Below are positions 55,195-64,000 of a stretch of 64,000 nucleotides of DNA, piece after piece (the first letter of the stretch is position 1; each line of letters begins with the position of its first letter). A program made the translations under genes and the position numbers. This DNA is from Thermococcus sp. (GTDB lineage: Archaea; Methanobacteriota_B; Thermococci; Thermococcales; Thermococcaceae), in contig NZ_JALSLB010000062.1 in the NCBI RefSeq assembly GCF_026988555.1, positions 1 through 64,000 on the forward strand, read 5' to 3'. Under the pieces are notes generated by a model. It made no database searches and was not told the DNA's origin. It saw only the letters and a list, made by a program, of their open reading frames with translations.

Positions 55195-55614
55195 TGTGCA
55201 TATCCAGTTTGCCGAGCAAAGTTCGGTCAGGAGATTAGTGTCCCTCAGGCACCTCTAGAAAGTGAAACACTCCCAAAACCGACCAGTAGGAAAGAAATCC
55301 CCTCTCAAATGAGTTCACTTAAAAAAATCACTTAATTTTTCGCCAGCGCTGGAGCTTTTGAAAAAAAGCTTTACCAAAAGGCAGTCATCCAATAGAGAAT
55401 CATGACCTTTTGACAAACTTTTCGTCAGACGTGGATTTGATTAAATAAGCTGGTCGGTTTAGAAGGTTTCGTTTTTCTTTTAACGTCCTTCGGGCGTTAT
55501 TTCACAGTGAAAACACTAAAAAACTGCAATTTGTTGAGTAAGCCCAACTTAAGAACTGCCACTTAGAAATGGCATGCCGGCCTTGATCAAACTTCGCCTT
55601 TGCGAATTTTGTAT
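55195..55614. other. 420-nt AT-rich noncoding stretch with several inverted repeats
   Basis: No coding frame is convincing here. By eye there are: ccagcgctgg, a 10-nt palindrome (55343-55352); agctttt/aaaagct (55353-55370); aacgtcc-ttcg-ggcgtt, a UUCG hairpin with one bulge (55482-55498); tgcca/tggca (55557-55574); and ttcgc-cttt-gcgaa (55593-55606). A TATA-like gattaaataagc lies at 55439-55450 on the plus strand. It could hold a small RNA gene or degraded repeats. No folding or search was done. Confidence 0.5.
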
Positions 55615-55692
55615 TGGTGGGCCCGCGGGGATTCGAACCCCGGACCTTCACCGTGTCAGGGTGACGTCATAACCAGTCTAGACCACGGGCCC
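55615..55692 (-). tRNA. tRNA-Val (GAC anticodon)
   Basis: Minus-strand cloverleaf: acceptor GGGCCCG pairs with CGGGCCC, anticodon stem TCACC/GGTGA around the loop CTGACAC (anticodon GAC, reading GUC valine codons), T arm CGGGG-TTCGAAT-CCCCG, and an encoded CCA end (including the discriminator A). Length is 78 nt and no intron is seen. It lies 9 nt after tRNA-Ala, so they share one transcript. Confidence 0.93.
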
Positions 55693-55701
55693 GCCCAGGG
55701 A

Positions 55702-55779
<78 letters not shown>

Positions 55780-55813
55780 ACTCCCATTGACGCCGTAAAC
55801 ACCTACAGGGCTC

Positions 55814-55829
55814 CCTTTATAAATTTTTT
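55814..55829 (-). promoter_or_regulatory. TATA box of the tRNA-Ala/tRNA-Val unit
   Basis: Minus-strand aaaaaatttataaagg is a strong TATA element about 40 nt upstream of tRNA-Ala. Confidence 0.65.
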
Positions 55830-55904
55830 GGTTAGGTCCATATCATTAAAATTTCCATCGAAAAGTTAATATCGAAGTTTGCCCATCTGTGAACGGTGAT
55901 TGTG

Positions 55905-57059
55905 ATGGGAACTTTTAATCCGCGGAGCGAGTCTGAACGAATTAAGGATCAGATAATAGCCTGGAGAAGGGACTTCCACATGCACCCGGAGCTCAAGTAC
56001 GAGGAGGAGAGAACCTCAAGAATAGTGGAAGAACACCTGCGCGAGTGGGGATACTCCATTAAACGTGTCGGAACCGGGATTATGGCGGACATCGGCGAGG
56101 GTAAGAAGACGATAGCCCTAAGGGCCGACATGGACGCCCTGCCAGTTCAGGAGGAGAATGACGTCCCTTATAAGTCCCGCGTTCCCGGAAAGATGCACGC
56201 CTGCGGACACGATGCCCACACGGCCATGCTCCTCGGGGCGGCGAAGATAATAGCCGAGCATATCGATGAGCTCAACGGCAGGGTGAGGCTAATCTTCCAG
56301 CCGGCCGAGGAGGGCGGCAACGGGGCGGTGAAGATGATAGAGGGCGGTGCACTTGAAGGAGTGGATGCAGTGTTCGGCCTCCACGTGTGGATCGACATGC
56401 CCAGCGGGGTGATAGGGATAAGGGAAGGCCCGTTCATGGCCGGTGCGGGCATATTCAAGGCACGGATAATAGGAAAAGGCGGCCACGGGGCATCGCCACA
56501 CCAGACCGTCGATCCAATTCCCATAGCGGCGGAAGCAATACTCGCACTCCAGACCATAGCGAGCAGAAACGTACCTCCAATTGAGACTGGCGTTGTAAGC
56601 GTCACTGCTGTACAGGCTGGGACGGCCTTCAACGTGATTCCAGAGGAAGTCCAGATGAAGGGAACGGTAAGATTCTTCAAGCACGAGATAGGCGAGCTGA
56701 TTCAGAGGCGCATGAAGGAGATACTCGAAGGCGTCACCATGGCACACGGGGCTTCCTACGAACTGTCGATAGAGGAGCTCGTCCCGCCGACCGTTAACGA
56801 TAAGGGCATGGCGGCTTTTGCCAGAAAAGTGGCCGAAAAGTACGGCCTGAGGTACGGCGATGTTGAGCCAACCATGGGCGCCGAGGACTTCGCCTTCTAC
56901 CTCCAGAAAGTCCCCGGAGCGTTCCTGACGCTCGGGATATACAACGAGGAAAAGGGAATAATCTACCCGCACCATCATCCGAGGTTCGACGTTGATGAAG
57001 ATGTTCTCCACCTCGGAACGGCGATGGAAGTCGCCCTTGCCATGGAGTTCCTTAAATGA
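55905..57059 (+). CDS. M20 family metallo-carboxypeptidase / amidohydrolase
   Basis: 384 residues of the M20D peptidase family (thermostable carboxypeptidase, IAA-amino-acid hydrolase-like). Metal and catalytic segments: RRDFHMHPELKYEE, IALRADMDALPVQE, HACGHDAHTAMLLG, QPAEEGGNGAVKMI, GKGGHGASPHQTVDP (dimerisation domain) and EPTMGAEDFAFYLQ near the end. It likely cleaves N-acyl or peptide bonds of amino acids. The ATG at 55905 follows GGTGATTGTG; a GTG at 55896 adds three residues. The stop overlaps the convergent GNAT gene by 8 nt. Confidence 0.95.
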   Translation: MGTFNPRSESERIKDQIIAWRRDFHMHPELKYEEERTSRIVEEHLREWGYSIKRVGTGIMADIGEGKKTIALRADMDALPVQEENDVPYKSRVPGKMHACGHDAHTAMLLGAAKIIAEHIDELNGRVRLIFQPAEEGGNGAVKMIEGGALEGVDAVFGLHVWIDMPSGVIGIREGPFMAGAGIFKARIIGKGGHGASPHQTVDPIPIAAEAILALQTIASRNVPPIETGVVSVTAVQAGTAFNVIPEEVQMKGTVRFFKHEIGELIQRRMKEILEGVTMAHGASYELSIEELVPPTVNDKGMAAFARKVAEKYGLRYGDVEPTMGAEDFAFYLQKVPGAFLTLGIYNEEKGIIYPHHHPRFDVDEDVLHLGTAMEVALAMEFLK

Positions 57060-57885
57060 GGGATTTCGCGAGTATCTTAATTTTTCCCACCCTTTCATCG
57101 CCGAAGCTCTCAACGTCGCCCGGCAAGACTGTCAGAACCCGCTCAAACCCGAGAGTCTTTGCCCTGCTGAAAACCGCCTTCAAGTCCCCAATCCTGCCCC
57201 AGAGAAGGAGTGCAGCGCCCTCCCTCCCGGGGAGACTCTTGAGGACATAGTACGAGCCGCCACTCCTGCCGGATTCGATCGTATAGTGAATCCCGGCGAT
57301 GTTGTCCTTAAAGGCCGAGAAGAACATGCTGTAGGAGCTCTGGAATCTGCCAGCAACCAAGTCAAGGTTTTTAACGTCCTTCCAGCCGAACGCCGAAGGC
57401 TCCACGGTTCCTCCGCCCCTCGCCGGAACCCATACGGTTGTCCCCGTGAAAAGCTCAGCGTCAAAGCCGAGCTTTCTGTAGAATCCCTCCGCATCCTCAT
57501 CCGGCTGGACGGTCAGCATCTCGACCTTCCGCTCCTTAGCGACCTCCCCAACGAACTCCATCAGAAGCCTTCCGATTTCCCTGCCCCTGTAGTCGGGGTG
57601 AACCTCGATAACGTCCACGTGCCCTATTTTCCTGAGCCTTCCACCAACGGGCTCCTCGGAGAACAGAACCTCGACCTCGCCAACTATAATACCTTTTAGC
57701 TCGGCAACGGCCACGAGCTGGTCATCAATGAGGAGGTTGTTCAGATGGATCGCGCAGGTCTCAACGTTCATCCAGGGACCGCCTCTGGTGTAGCGTTCGT
57801 AGAGGTTGCCGTTGAGTCTCTCGCCGGCCGTGTGGAGTGAAACTATCCCCTCGACGTCGTCAAGGGTTGCCAAACGGATCCGCAT
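57052..57885 (-). CDS. GNAT family acetyltransferase with extra C-terminal domain
   Basis: 277 residues. The first 150 form a GNAT domain: [42 protein letters not shown] (the acetyl-CoA loop RGREIG), and [14 protein letters not shown]. The rest (160-277) is a second region with [17 protein letters not shown] and [23 protein letters not shown] that has a GNAT-like layout but no clear motif. Acceptor unknown. The ATG at 57885 follows GGGTGAAG and overlaps the phosphatase gene by 26 nt, so it is co-transcribed. Confidence 0.88.
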   Translation of the reverse strand: MRIRLATLDDVEGIVSLHTAGERLNGNLYERYTRGGPWMNVETCAIHLNNLLIDDQLVAVAELKGIIVGEVEVLFSEEPVGGRLRKIGHVDVIEVHPDYRGREIGRLLMEFVGEVAKERKVEMLTVQPDEDAEGFYRKLGFDAELFTGTTVWVPARGGGTVEPSAFGWKDVKNLDLVAGRFQSSYSMFFSAFKDNIAGIHYTIESGRSGGSYYVLKSLPGREGAALLLWGRIGDLKAVFSRAKTLGFERVLTVLPGDVESFGDERVGKIKILAKSLI

Positions 57886-58594
57886 CGTCTTCACCCAGGT
57901 AGCCGAACTTCCTCAGCACGTGGAGGATTCCCTCCGCTCCGCCCTGACCATAGGTCTTTTCCGTCACGTAGTCGGCTTCTTTTTTCAGGCTCTCCGGCGC
58001 CTGGCCAACGGCGACGCGGTAGCCGACTACTCTGAATGCATCGAGGTCGTTCTCGCCGTCACCTATGTGGGCAACCTCTCCCGGCTCTATCCCGAGCACC
58101 TCGCAGGCCTTCTTTATCCCCGTCCCCTTGTTTATCCAGGGCTTCTTGACGTGTATCGCGAAGCCGGAATCAACGGCGACGAGGTTAAGACCGAGCTCCT
58201 CTATTATGTCCCTCACGGCTTCAACAGGAATTGTGCGCAAAATCACCAGCCCTGCCTTCCTCTCAGGCATCGAGAAGCTGAGCACCGCCTCTGGGTAGCG
58301 CCTCTTCACCTCACTCCAGAGAATCCACTCCTCGTCCATCTTCGTCAGATAAGCCCTCCTCCTCAGCCGGCCGTCCTTAACCGAGAGCGCCCCGCCGTCT
58401 TCACCAACCACGGGGCCACTTGTACCGATGAGGATGGTGGCGGCCTCTCCGAACTGGAGGGTGTTCCCTGTTACCAGCATTACCGGAACCCCGAGGCCCT
58501 CCGCCAGCCTTATGGCTTCTAGTGCCTTCTTGTGGAGCCTCCTATCCGGATAAGTTATTGTGCCATCTATATCAACTGAGATAGCCTTTACCAT
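57860..58594 (-). CDS. pgp: Phosphoglycolate phosphatase (archaeal HAD family)
   Basis: 244 residues of HAD subfamily IIB with motif [13 protein letters not shown], motif [10 protein letters not shown], motif [16 protein letters not shown] and motif [18 protein letters not shown]. The archaeal family (TA0175-type) removes phosphate from 2-phosphoglycolate; some members act on sugar phosphates. A cap domain lies between motif I and III (about 85-150). It is the first gene of the pgp-GNAT pair. Confidence 0.94.
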   Translation of the reverse strand: MVKAISVDIDGTITYPDRRLHKKALEAIRLAEGLGVPVMLVTGNTLQFGEAATILIGTSGPVVGEDGGALSVKDGRLRRRAYLTKMDEEWILWSEVKRRYPEAVLSFSMPERKAGLVILRTIPVEAVRDIIEELGLNLVAVDSGFAIHVKKPWINKGTGIKKACEVLGIEPGEVAHIGDGENDLDAFRVVGYRVAVGQAPESLKKEADYVTEKTYGQGGAEGILHVLRKFGYLGEDDADPFGNP

Positions 58595-58666
58595 TTTCCC
58601 ACCCCTATCATCTTGCGTGAGGAGAATAAAAACAAAGCGGTTGGTTCCGTTACTCGCGAGGCCGTT

Positions 58667-59917
58667 TCAATGATCCTTCATTATCTCCCTGAGCACGCTG
58701 GTCGCATAAACACCTTTCGGAAGGAAAAACCTGAAGCACATTCCAGTTCCGGGGATGTGGCCGTAGGTGAGGCCAAGGGGCCTAATCAAAAGCTCCCTTC
58801 TTCCTCCGGGCTCGGCCATCGGTTTCGGAAGCTTTCTGAAGACTTCGAGGGATATCCCTTCCGCCTCAAGTATCTCCTCTTCCAGCCTCCCAGGAAGCCC
58901 CTTAGCACGCCTCATGGCAAAGCCAAAGAGCGGGCCACTGACTGCAGCCTCGCCGCGTTGTATCTTCCTGTTTACAAAATCCCTGTTGGTCTCGGTCACT
59001 CGGTAGGTTCTGTCGCGGTAGGGGATTCCTCCCTTCACCTGGACGACGATATCGCCGACGAGGGCCTCGTTCAGGGGAATACCTCTTTCAATCCTCCGGG
59101 AGATGTAGAGGTTGAAGAGGTAGCTCTGGTAGGCATGGATGAAGATGCGCATTATGGGAAGTGGAAGGCTTAGAAAAGCCCTCTTCCAGCTCCCGGTCTC
59201 CTTGTAGCGGTAGAGGAGTGTCCTTTCATAGCGCAGGAAGTTCGGAAATTCCTCCAGAGCTTTCTCAACATCGCCAGTCTCCCAGAAGTGTCTTCTGGCC
59301 TCGTCCCCTTCCATACCCCCTTCGTGCGCTCCGAGGAAGAGCCTCGCGGCACCCTCGAAGTCCCCCTGCAGGAGGAGCTTTCCGATCAGGTGGTTCGTGA
59401 CACGTTTCTCCCCGAAACGCTGGTAGCCAAAGTAGTTGGGAAAGCCACCCTTTCTCTTCAGTTCCCTCACTATCTCTCTGGTTCTCTCAAAGGCATCATC
59501 ACCAACGCCACGGACGATTATCCTGAAGCGGTTTCCAGTGAGGTGGCCGAGCTTGATAAACCTACCGTAGGAAACGAAGCGGAGCTCAACGTCCCTGATC
59601 CGAACGGTTTTGACCTTTTCCTTGGCCTTAGCAGGAACGCTGATGTACTGATACGTCACCGCGTGCCGGTCCTTCGTCCCGGCGAAGCCCACGTCCCTGT
59701 AGCTAATCCCGGCCCGCTTGGCTATCTCCTTGACGGCGCTCATGGTGTCCCAGTTTCGCTTTTTGAGTAGGAAGATGGTGTGCTTCCTGCCCTCAAATAT
59801 CTGGGGCAGGGGGTCTTCGATGACGACGAAGTCCTCAGGAAAAACCTTTATCCTGCCCCCAATGCCGGGTTCTTTGCTCAGATACCTGAACCGGGAAAAA
59901 AACTCGCGGTAGTCCAT
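58667..59917 (-). CDS. truD: tRNA pseudouridine synthase TruD
   Basis: 416 residues. TruD makes pseudouridine 13 in tRNA. The catalytic segment is [18 protein letters not shown] with the key aspartate; others are [46 protein letters not shown] and [16 protein letters not shown]. The TRUD insertion domain covers about 165-320. The ATG at 59917 follows GGTGATTGAG, preferred over a start at 59926. Only 9 nt separate it from the TOPRIM gene upstream. Confidence 0.96.
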   Translation of the reverse strand: MDYREFFSRFRYLSKEPGIGGRIKVFPEDFVVIEDPLPQIFEGRKHTIFLLKKRNWDTMSAVKEIAKRAGISYRDVGFAGTKDRHAVTYQYISVPAKAKEKVKTVRIRDVELRFVSYGRFIKLGHLTGNRFRIIVRGVGDDAFERTREIVRELKRKGGFPNYFGYQRFGEKRVTNHLIGKLLLQGDFEGAARLFLGAHEGGMEGDEARRHFWETGDVEKALEEFPNFLRYERTLLYRYKETGSWKRAFLSLPLPIMRIFIHAYQSYLFNLYISRRIERGIPLNEALVGDIVVQVKGGIPYRDRTYRVTETNRDFVNRKIQRGEAAVSGPLFGFAMRRAKGLPGRLEEEILEAEGISLEVFRKLPKPMAEPGGRRELLIRPLGLTYGHIPGTGMCFRFFLPKGVYATSVLREIMKDH

Positions 59918-59926
59918 CTCAATCAC

Positions 59927-60427
59927 CTAAAATCTCCAAAATTCGCGAAAGGATTTGCAATTCCGTTTGAGCTTCTCAAAGTCGAGCTTGTCAGCATACT
60001 TTGGAAGATTGGATTTGGTGTAACGCTCTCTCTTTTTCAGTTCATCGGAAGGTTTGGTACTCCAACTGTAGCCGAGGCTTTTGCATATCCATTCTTCAAT
60101 CTCGTACTCAAAGATGAAAATCTTAACCGGAACCTCCGTTTTTTTAGGGACATGTTTCGCAATGTCCCGTTTACGTGACCCATAATTTGCAGGACCATCC
60201 CCATCGTAAACAATAAGTATGAATTCAGGGAAAGCAATCTCAGCAGCCTTGATAATTTTGGTTAACTTAGGATTGCAGAGATAAGGAGCATGAATCAGAT
60301 TCCTTCTTCCAGAAAGCTTCTTGAGTTTGATGTTAGCAAGCCCCTCATGGTTCAATCTGCCCAAGAGACGTTTGAAGAACTCTCCCCCGTAGGTATCCTC
60401 AGTAATGATGACTATCTCTTTTGCCAT
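59927..60427 (-). CDS. TOPRIM-like protein, partner of the AAA15 ATPase
   Basis: 166 residues. The TOPRIM pattern is visible: a first strand KEIVIITEDTYGGEFFKRLL with the conserved glutamate, and LIVYDGDGPANYG giving the DxD pair. A later EYEIEEWICKSLG block fits the DUF4276/RloB/DUF4435 kind of TOPRIM protein. It would act as a nuclease paired with the ATPase gene just upstream, whose stop lies within the start region (TGATG). The ATG at 60427 is chosen; 60433 and a GTG at 60436 are alternatives. More AT-rich than neighbours, suggesting transfer. Confidence 0.82.
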   Translation of the reverse strand: MAKEIVIITEDTYGGEFFKRLLGRLNHEGLANIKLKKLSGRRNLIHAPYLCNPKLTKIIKAAEIAFPEFILIVYDGDGPANYGSRKRDIAKHVPKKTEVPVKIFIFEYEIEEWICKSLGYSWSTKPSDELKKRERYTKSNLPKYADKLDFEKLKRNCKSFREFWRF

Positions 60428-60432
60428 GCCCA

Positions 60433-61650
60433 TCACTGCTTTTTGTTCTCAAAGAGTGAACCGTAAAGCCATCCCTCACTGAGGGTGATGCCCCTCTCAT
60501 TAAGGAACTCTTTGATTTTTTCGGGATCTTTTATTCTTTTGAAGACAGTCTCACCATTCTCCTTATCGACGAGCACAAGGTCAGAAGGCTCAACGATATC
60601 AACGACAACCGGGGAGTGGGTCGTAATAATAACCTGGCTCTCGCTTTCCTTGAGTGTGTCTATTACCAGTTCAAGGGTTTCGGGATGTAAGGAATTCTCA
60701 ATTTCGTCAATTATCAGGAGAGGAGGTTTGAGATAAACTGCAGTAAGGATTGCAAGAACCTTATAGAAACCGTCAGAGATGCCTGGCGGAGCAAGTTCAA
60801 GATCGTTCTCAAAGACTTTCATCATGACCCTTCCATCCTCAGTGAGCTGGAAGAATATTCTTGTGTTGGGGAAGGCTATGAAGAGAGGCTCAGCTATTTC
60901 CTCCGGCAATCTGCCTTCGCGGAGCCAGATGTTATAGAGGAGCGGAATGAGGTTTGAAGCGTCTTCGTTGAGGGTTGTTTCCTTGCGGGGATATTGTGGC
61001 GTTTTGAGAGCCCTAATAAAAATTTGCCTTAGTATTAATTGTTTCTTTAAAAATTCAAGGTATGCACTTTTTATTGACTTCCAATTGGCGATATCTCCTA
61101 AAAGAACCGGTCGCATAGAAGTATAATCCATAAGAATTTCGAATAAGGATGCATCTTCCAAGTCTTTTGGTAACTTTTCTCGTATGATTCCTAGATTTAA
61201 ATCTGAGAACTCTGAAATCGTAGGGTACTCTAAACCCGAAAAAGCCATTTTTAGCCACTCTTTATCATGAACAACCTTTAGAAGATGGCCCTCCTTCTCG
61301 ATCCTTACGTAACCAGAAACCTCAATAACCTCCTTCAAAATCTCAAAACTTCCCCCAGTTCCAGTAAAAGTCGTTTCAAAATAAACATCATAACCATCAA
61401 CGTCGAAAAGCATCCCCACGATTATCGGTAACTCCTCTTTTCCGGCCCAAACGACATTATTGTAACCCCACCATTCAAGGAATGGATTTGTGTCTTTTTC
61501 AACATAGATTTTCCTAAGAAGCTTGAAGACCTCCACAAGATTTGTCTTGCCCGAGGCGTTGGGACCAATGATAACGTTGAACTTATCCAGCTCTACCTCG
61601 CAGTTCCTGAGACTCTTGAAGTTTCTAACAGTGAGCTTCTTCAGCCTCAC
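60433..61650 (-). CDS. AAA15/OLD-like SMC-family ATPase
   Basis: 405 residues from a GTG at 61650, after GGTGAG. Walker A is VIIGPNASGKTNLVEVF after a RecF-like start KLTVRNFKSLRNCEVELDKF; the signature region is APPGISDGFYKVLAIL; Walker B is LLIIDEIENSLHPETLEL; and the switch is IITTHSPVVVDI. This is the AAA15/OLD/RloA type. The helical middle (140-290) lacks a zinc hook. Coupled to the TOPRIM gene, it makes a two-gene ATPase/nuclease cassette like the split OLD or PARIS arrangement. Noticeably AT-rich. Confidence 0.9.
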   Translation of the reverse strand: MRLKKLTVRNFKSLRNCEVELDKFNVIIGPNASGKTNLVEVFKLLRKIYVEKDTNPFLEWWGYNNVVWAGKEELPIIVGMLFDVDGYDVYFETTFTGTGGSFEILKEVIEVSGYVRIEKEGHLLKVVHDKEWLKMAFSGLEYPTISEFSDLNLGIIREKLPKDLEDASLFEILMDYTSMRPVLLGDIANWKSIKSAYLEFLKKQLILRQIFIRALKTPQYPRKETTLNEDASNLIPLLYNIWLREGRLPEEIAEPLFIAFPNTRIFFQLTEDGRVMMKVFENDLELAPPGISDGFYKVLAILTAVYLKPPLLIIDEIENSLHPETLELVIDTLKESESQVIITTHSPVVVDIVEPSDLVLVDKENGETVFKRIKDPEKIKEFLNERGITLSEGWLYGSLFENKKQ

Positions 61651-61696
61651 GCTCTCACCGAAGATTAAAACGGCTAAATGATTAAAAGACTTCCGC

Positions 61697-62053
61697 TCAC
61701 ACCAGCTTCAAATGGCCGGTAACCTTGTCAACGAGCTCCTCGGGCCCGGGGCCGATTGCCAGAACCGTTAGTGTCCCCGGAGGAATCTCGGTTAAGCCGG
61801 CATCTCTGATGAGCGCCGTTGGGATGCCCAGCTTTTCAGCCTGGGCCTTCAGCTCGAAGAGCTCCTCCTCGTTTTCGGCCTTGACGACGACCTTCTTCTG
61901 CCCCTCATGGAACCAGGCCTTGAACCACTCGGGCTTCTCTTTCTGGGCCTTGAGGGCGGCGGTAACGGCCCCGTGGGCCACCTGGACGGCAAACTTGCCC
62001 TTGCTGAGCTTGAGGTCGTTCCGTGTGACCATAACCTGTTTGTACCTAAACAT
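61697..62053 (-). CDS. pth2: Peptidyl-tRNA hydrolase, archaeal type (Pth2)
   Basis: 118 residues of Pth2, which releases peptides from prematurely dropped tRNAs. Motifs are [68 protein letters not shown] and VLAIGPGP. Length matches the family. The ATG at 62053 fits family alignments. It is a separate gene between the ATPase and the large surface protein, with 58 nt between its stop's neighbour and the surface gene's stop side. Confidence 0.96.
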   Translation of the reverse strand: MFRYKQVMVTRNDLKLSKGKFAVQVAHGAVTAALKAQKEKPEWFKAWFHEGQKKVVVKAENEEELFELKAQAEKLGIPTALIRDAGLTEIPPGTLTVLAIGPGPEELVDKVTGHLKLV

Positions 62054-62111
62054 CGTTCATCCCAACCTCCGTTGGGCAGGGGCTTAATAAGTTTAGGGGA
62101 AGAAAAAGAGT

Positions 62112-64000
62112 TCAAAGTTCTTCTATCTCTTTGATTTCCTTCCCGGTTGGACTCTCCTCCTCTTTCTTGGGCAGTCCACCTGGGCGGCTCTTCTTCTTCC
62201 TTTCCAGGACCCCTTTAAGTTTTTCTGCCTCGTACCAGTATCTGTAGGTGAGTCCAGCCAGCACGATGGTTAGGATTATGAACAGTATCCCCACTCCCTT
62301 CCAAGTGTTGCTCTTCGACGGAAGGTATGTCTGTGCAACGGCGGCTATCTCCTTGGCTGTGGGTTCGGGGTTCGTCATGCTTGAGAGGGTCCTGTTTATG
62401 TACCCTGGAAGCTCATCCGCCCTCGGGTAAACCTTGACCTCTTTGAGGACCACCTTCGGTGGGATGCTGTTTATTGTCACGAGGTTTCCCAGGTAGGTCT
62501 GGTGAACATTTCCGATGGGGTCCGTGTACATGAGGGTTGCCCTGATGTTGGTGATGTTTGCGGAGAGGACTTTTAGGTCAACCTGAACCGTTTTTGTTTC
62601 TCCAGCGCGGATCGTTCCGAGTTTTATGGTGGATGGACCGTTAAGGCTGTTGGAGAGGTCCAGGATTAAAGTAGCGTTCTGGACGTACTCGTAGTTTTTG
62701 TTTCCTGTACCTGCGTTTACCGTGAATTTGAGGCTCACTGTTTTGTTCACGTCTGTGGTGATGTAGCTTCCCCATGTTCCGTTGTACGCCAGTGCCTTCA
62801 CGCTTAGGGATGGGACGTTGTAAACCTCAACCCCCGCAAGGGTCGGGGAATAAACGATCCGTTTTTGGCCTGTTTCGAGGCTCTGGTCATCGTAGAACGT
62901 CACGATGGCCTTGCCGATCTCGAACTTCCCAACTTTGGTGGGCTTTAGGATGTAGATGAGTGCCGGCATGTTGGTGAACGCGGAGAGGGTCTTGAGGTTC
63001 CAGCTTTTTGCCTGACTCACCAGCTGGAAATCGTTTGGGATAGGTGCCGCAACGCTGACATCATAGGCGTCTCCCCTGCCGAGGTTCTCTACGTTTATGA
63101 CAACCACGAGGTTGTCACTGAGCATGATTTTTCTGGGGGTGGCGTTTATTGTTGCCATGACGTTTGCCCGCCGTAGGATGGGTGTCACTTCGGTCCCGGG
63201 CGGGGCGTATATCCTTATCGTGGCCCTCTTGTAATTCGGCTCCACGGTTGAGACTGATATCTTGAATGGGCTGTTGGAGATGACTTTGGGAAGGTCTCCG
63301 ACTTCCAGGAGGGCCGTTCCCAGGCTCTGGCTCCCCTTGAGGACCTCGATCTTGGCCACGCTTGGTATCGTCGTCAGGAGCTTGACGTAGTAGGTCGTGT
63401 TCTGGTACTTCACGGGCAACTGCTCGTTGACGTAGAGAAGCCCACTGTAGACCAGTACGTCCTCAACCTGGGAGGGTGTGTTGGTTCCGCCGCCTTCAAC
63501 TCCTCCGTTGGCGCGGAGTATCTTGAAGCTGGTTGAAGCCACCTTCGGTATGTACACGTCGAACGTGGCACCGTTTGTGACGGTGTTAAGAACCTGTATG
63601 TACAGGTAGTTGTTGTAGTAATAATTGTCGCCGAGTTTGTACCTCACGCTTCCTCCAGAGCCCTTGCTTATTATGAGGGTTCTGGTCTCTCCGTAGGGGA
63701 GGGTTACTTGGAACGTCGCTTGGTCGCCTGAAACCGCGGTCAGTTTGATTTTTATCTGGGGCAGTCCCTGTGGGAGGGTTACCTCCCCTCCTACCAGCAT
63801 GCTCTGGTTGGATAGTAACTTCTGGAGTGGTGACTGTATCTCTATCAGGGCACTCTTGTCCTCGCTCTTTATCCAGAGGACTGATACGTTTAAGTACGGG
63901 CTCTGGGTGTTCGGGTACGCGAACCATTCCCCTGTGGAGGCGACGTAGTTCATTGCCCCGGTGGGCCCGGTTACCCTGAAGTATATCTTGGTCACGTTGC
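62112..64000 (-). CDS. Large surface-anchored protein (5' part outside window)
   Basis: At least 628 residues with no start seen; the frame remains open to the window edge, and a GTG at 63995 is probably internal. The visible part is beta-rich with repeats of about 80-100 residues (for example ATINATPRKIMLSDNLVVVINVENLGRGDAYDVSV and LTKVSLKF-type CARDB-like segments) and many sequons. Near the end is one transmembrane helix (VGILFIILTIVLAGLTYRYWY) and a charged cytoplasmic tail (KKSRPGGLPKKEEESPTGKEIKEIEEL). Likely a surface protein with CARDB-like domains; function unknown. Confidence 0.85.
   Translation of the reverse strand, partial: NVTKIYFRVTGPTGAMNYVASTGEWFAYPNTQSPYLNVSVLWIKSEDKSALIEIQSPLQKLLSNQSMLVGGEVTLPQGLPQIKIKLTAVSGDQATFQVTLPYGETRTLIISKGSGGSVRYKLGDNYYYNNYLYIQVLNTVTNGATFDVYIPKVASTSFKILRANGGVEGGGTNTPSQVEDVLVYSGLLYVNEQLPVKYQNTTYYVKLLTTIPSVAKIEVLKGSQSLGTALLEVGDLPKVISNSPFKISVSTVEPNYKRATIRIYAPPGTEVTPILRRANVMATINATPRKIMLSDNLVVVINVENLGRGDAYDVSVAAPIPNDFQLVSQAKSWNLKTLSAFTNMPALIYILKPTKVGKFEIGKAIVTFYDDQSLETGQKRIVYSPTLAGVEVYNVPSLSVKALAYNGTWGSYITTDVNKTVSLKFTVNAGTGNKNYEYVQNATLILDLSNSLNGPSTIKLGTIRAGETKTVQVDLKVLSANITNIRATLMYTDPIGNVHQTYLGNLVTINSIPPKVVLKEVKVYPRADELPGYINRTLSSMTNPEPTAKEIAAVAQTYLPSKSNTWKGVGILFIILTIVLAGLTYRYWYEAEKLKGVLERKKKSRPGGLPKKEEESPTGKEIKEIEEL

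Noticed and set aside
55482-55498. UUCG hairpin considered as a terminator
   Set aside because: The flanking T-tract is on the wrong side for the plus strand, and the minus strand is followed by an A-rich run.
55615-55692. tRNA-Val as an integration attachment site
   Set aside because: No integrase gene and no repeated partial copy of the tRNA 3' end was found nearby.

Overview
The window is chromosomal DNA of a hyperthermophilic euryarchaeon of the order Thermococcales, most likely Thermococcus. The evidence is the archaeal gatDE tRNA amidotransferase pair, Pus10, Rpo4/F, Rpo12/P, L21e, L37Ae, aIF5A, KEOPS Pcc1, prefoldin beta, a Thermococcus-type S-layer protein, an AdhD-like aldo-keto reductase beside a tungsten oxidoreductase, and tRNA genes with encoded CCA. 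Promoters are BRE/TATA type and most start codons follow a GGTGA or GGAGG ribosome site. Coding density is very high, with many 1-40 nt overlaps. All calls come from reading the sequence; no database search was run.

Layout. 0-4.7 kb (minus): two tandem paralogous membrane proteins, gatE, gatD and a small HTH/zinc-ribbon regulator. 4.7-10.5 kb (mostly plus): pus10, then an L21e-rpoF-DUF655-rsmA operon, a ferritin-like gene facing it, and a radical SAM/HhH protein. 10.5-18 kb (minus): S-layer gene with a downstream TTG-started envelope protein, an uncharacterised gene after an AmrS-like radical SAM gene, and a glycan set (deacetylase, GT4 glycosyltransferase, flippase-like protein). 18-29 kb: thiL, a PHP phosphoesterase with a C-terminal PCNA-binding motif and a ClC protein in one operon, then an ion-homeostasis cluster (CPA2 antiporter with a CBS protein, CPA1 antiporter, Usp/ArsB-like permease/Usp) with agmatinase inside it and aIF5A just beyond. 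29-36 kb: two membrane genes, nep1, a saccharopine-dehydrogenase-like gene, a metallophosphoesterase pair and an NSUN-type RNA methyltransferase. 36-42 kb: a PH-domain gene with a duplicated ribosome site, a decayed ATPase pseudogene, argF, thyX, a frameshifted gene and a HIT protein. 42-49 kb: cation exchanger, apgM, a DUF2202 ferritin-like protein, a regulator/membrane-protein pair, and adhD with a WOR4-like oxidoreductase.

49-55 kb (minus) is a long translation/RNA-processing run: L37Ae, rpoP, Brix, pcc1, pfdB, DUF3194, DHH phosphoesterase, zinc ribbon, TPR and EMAP-domain RNA-binding proteins. A frameshifted HsdR-N-like gene interrupts it between pcc1 and pfdB. Then come a structured noncoding stretch, tRNA-Val and tRNA-Ala, an M20 peptidase, a GNAT, phosphoglycolate phosphatase and truD. 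A two-gene AAA15-ATPase/TOPRIM cassette (59.9-61.7 kb) is the best candidate for an uncharacterised system, possibly defence. The window ends with pth2 and a large surface-anchored protein cut by the edge.

The most notable points are the AAA15/TOPRIM pair, the PIP-box on the PHP protein, the missing cluster cysteine in the tungsten enzyme, the ClC lacking the internal proton glutamate, two single-base frameshifts in G/C homopolymers, and a 191-nt same-strand overlap that looks like a lost stop.
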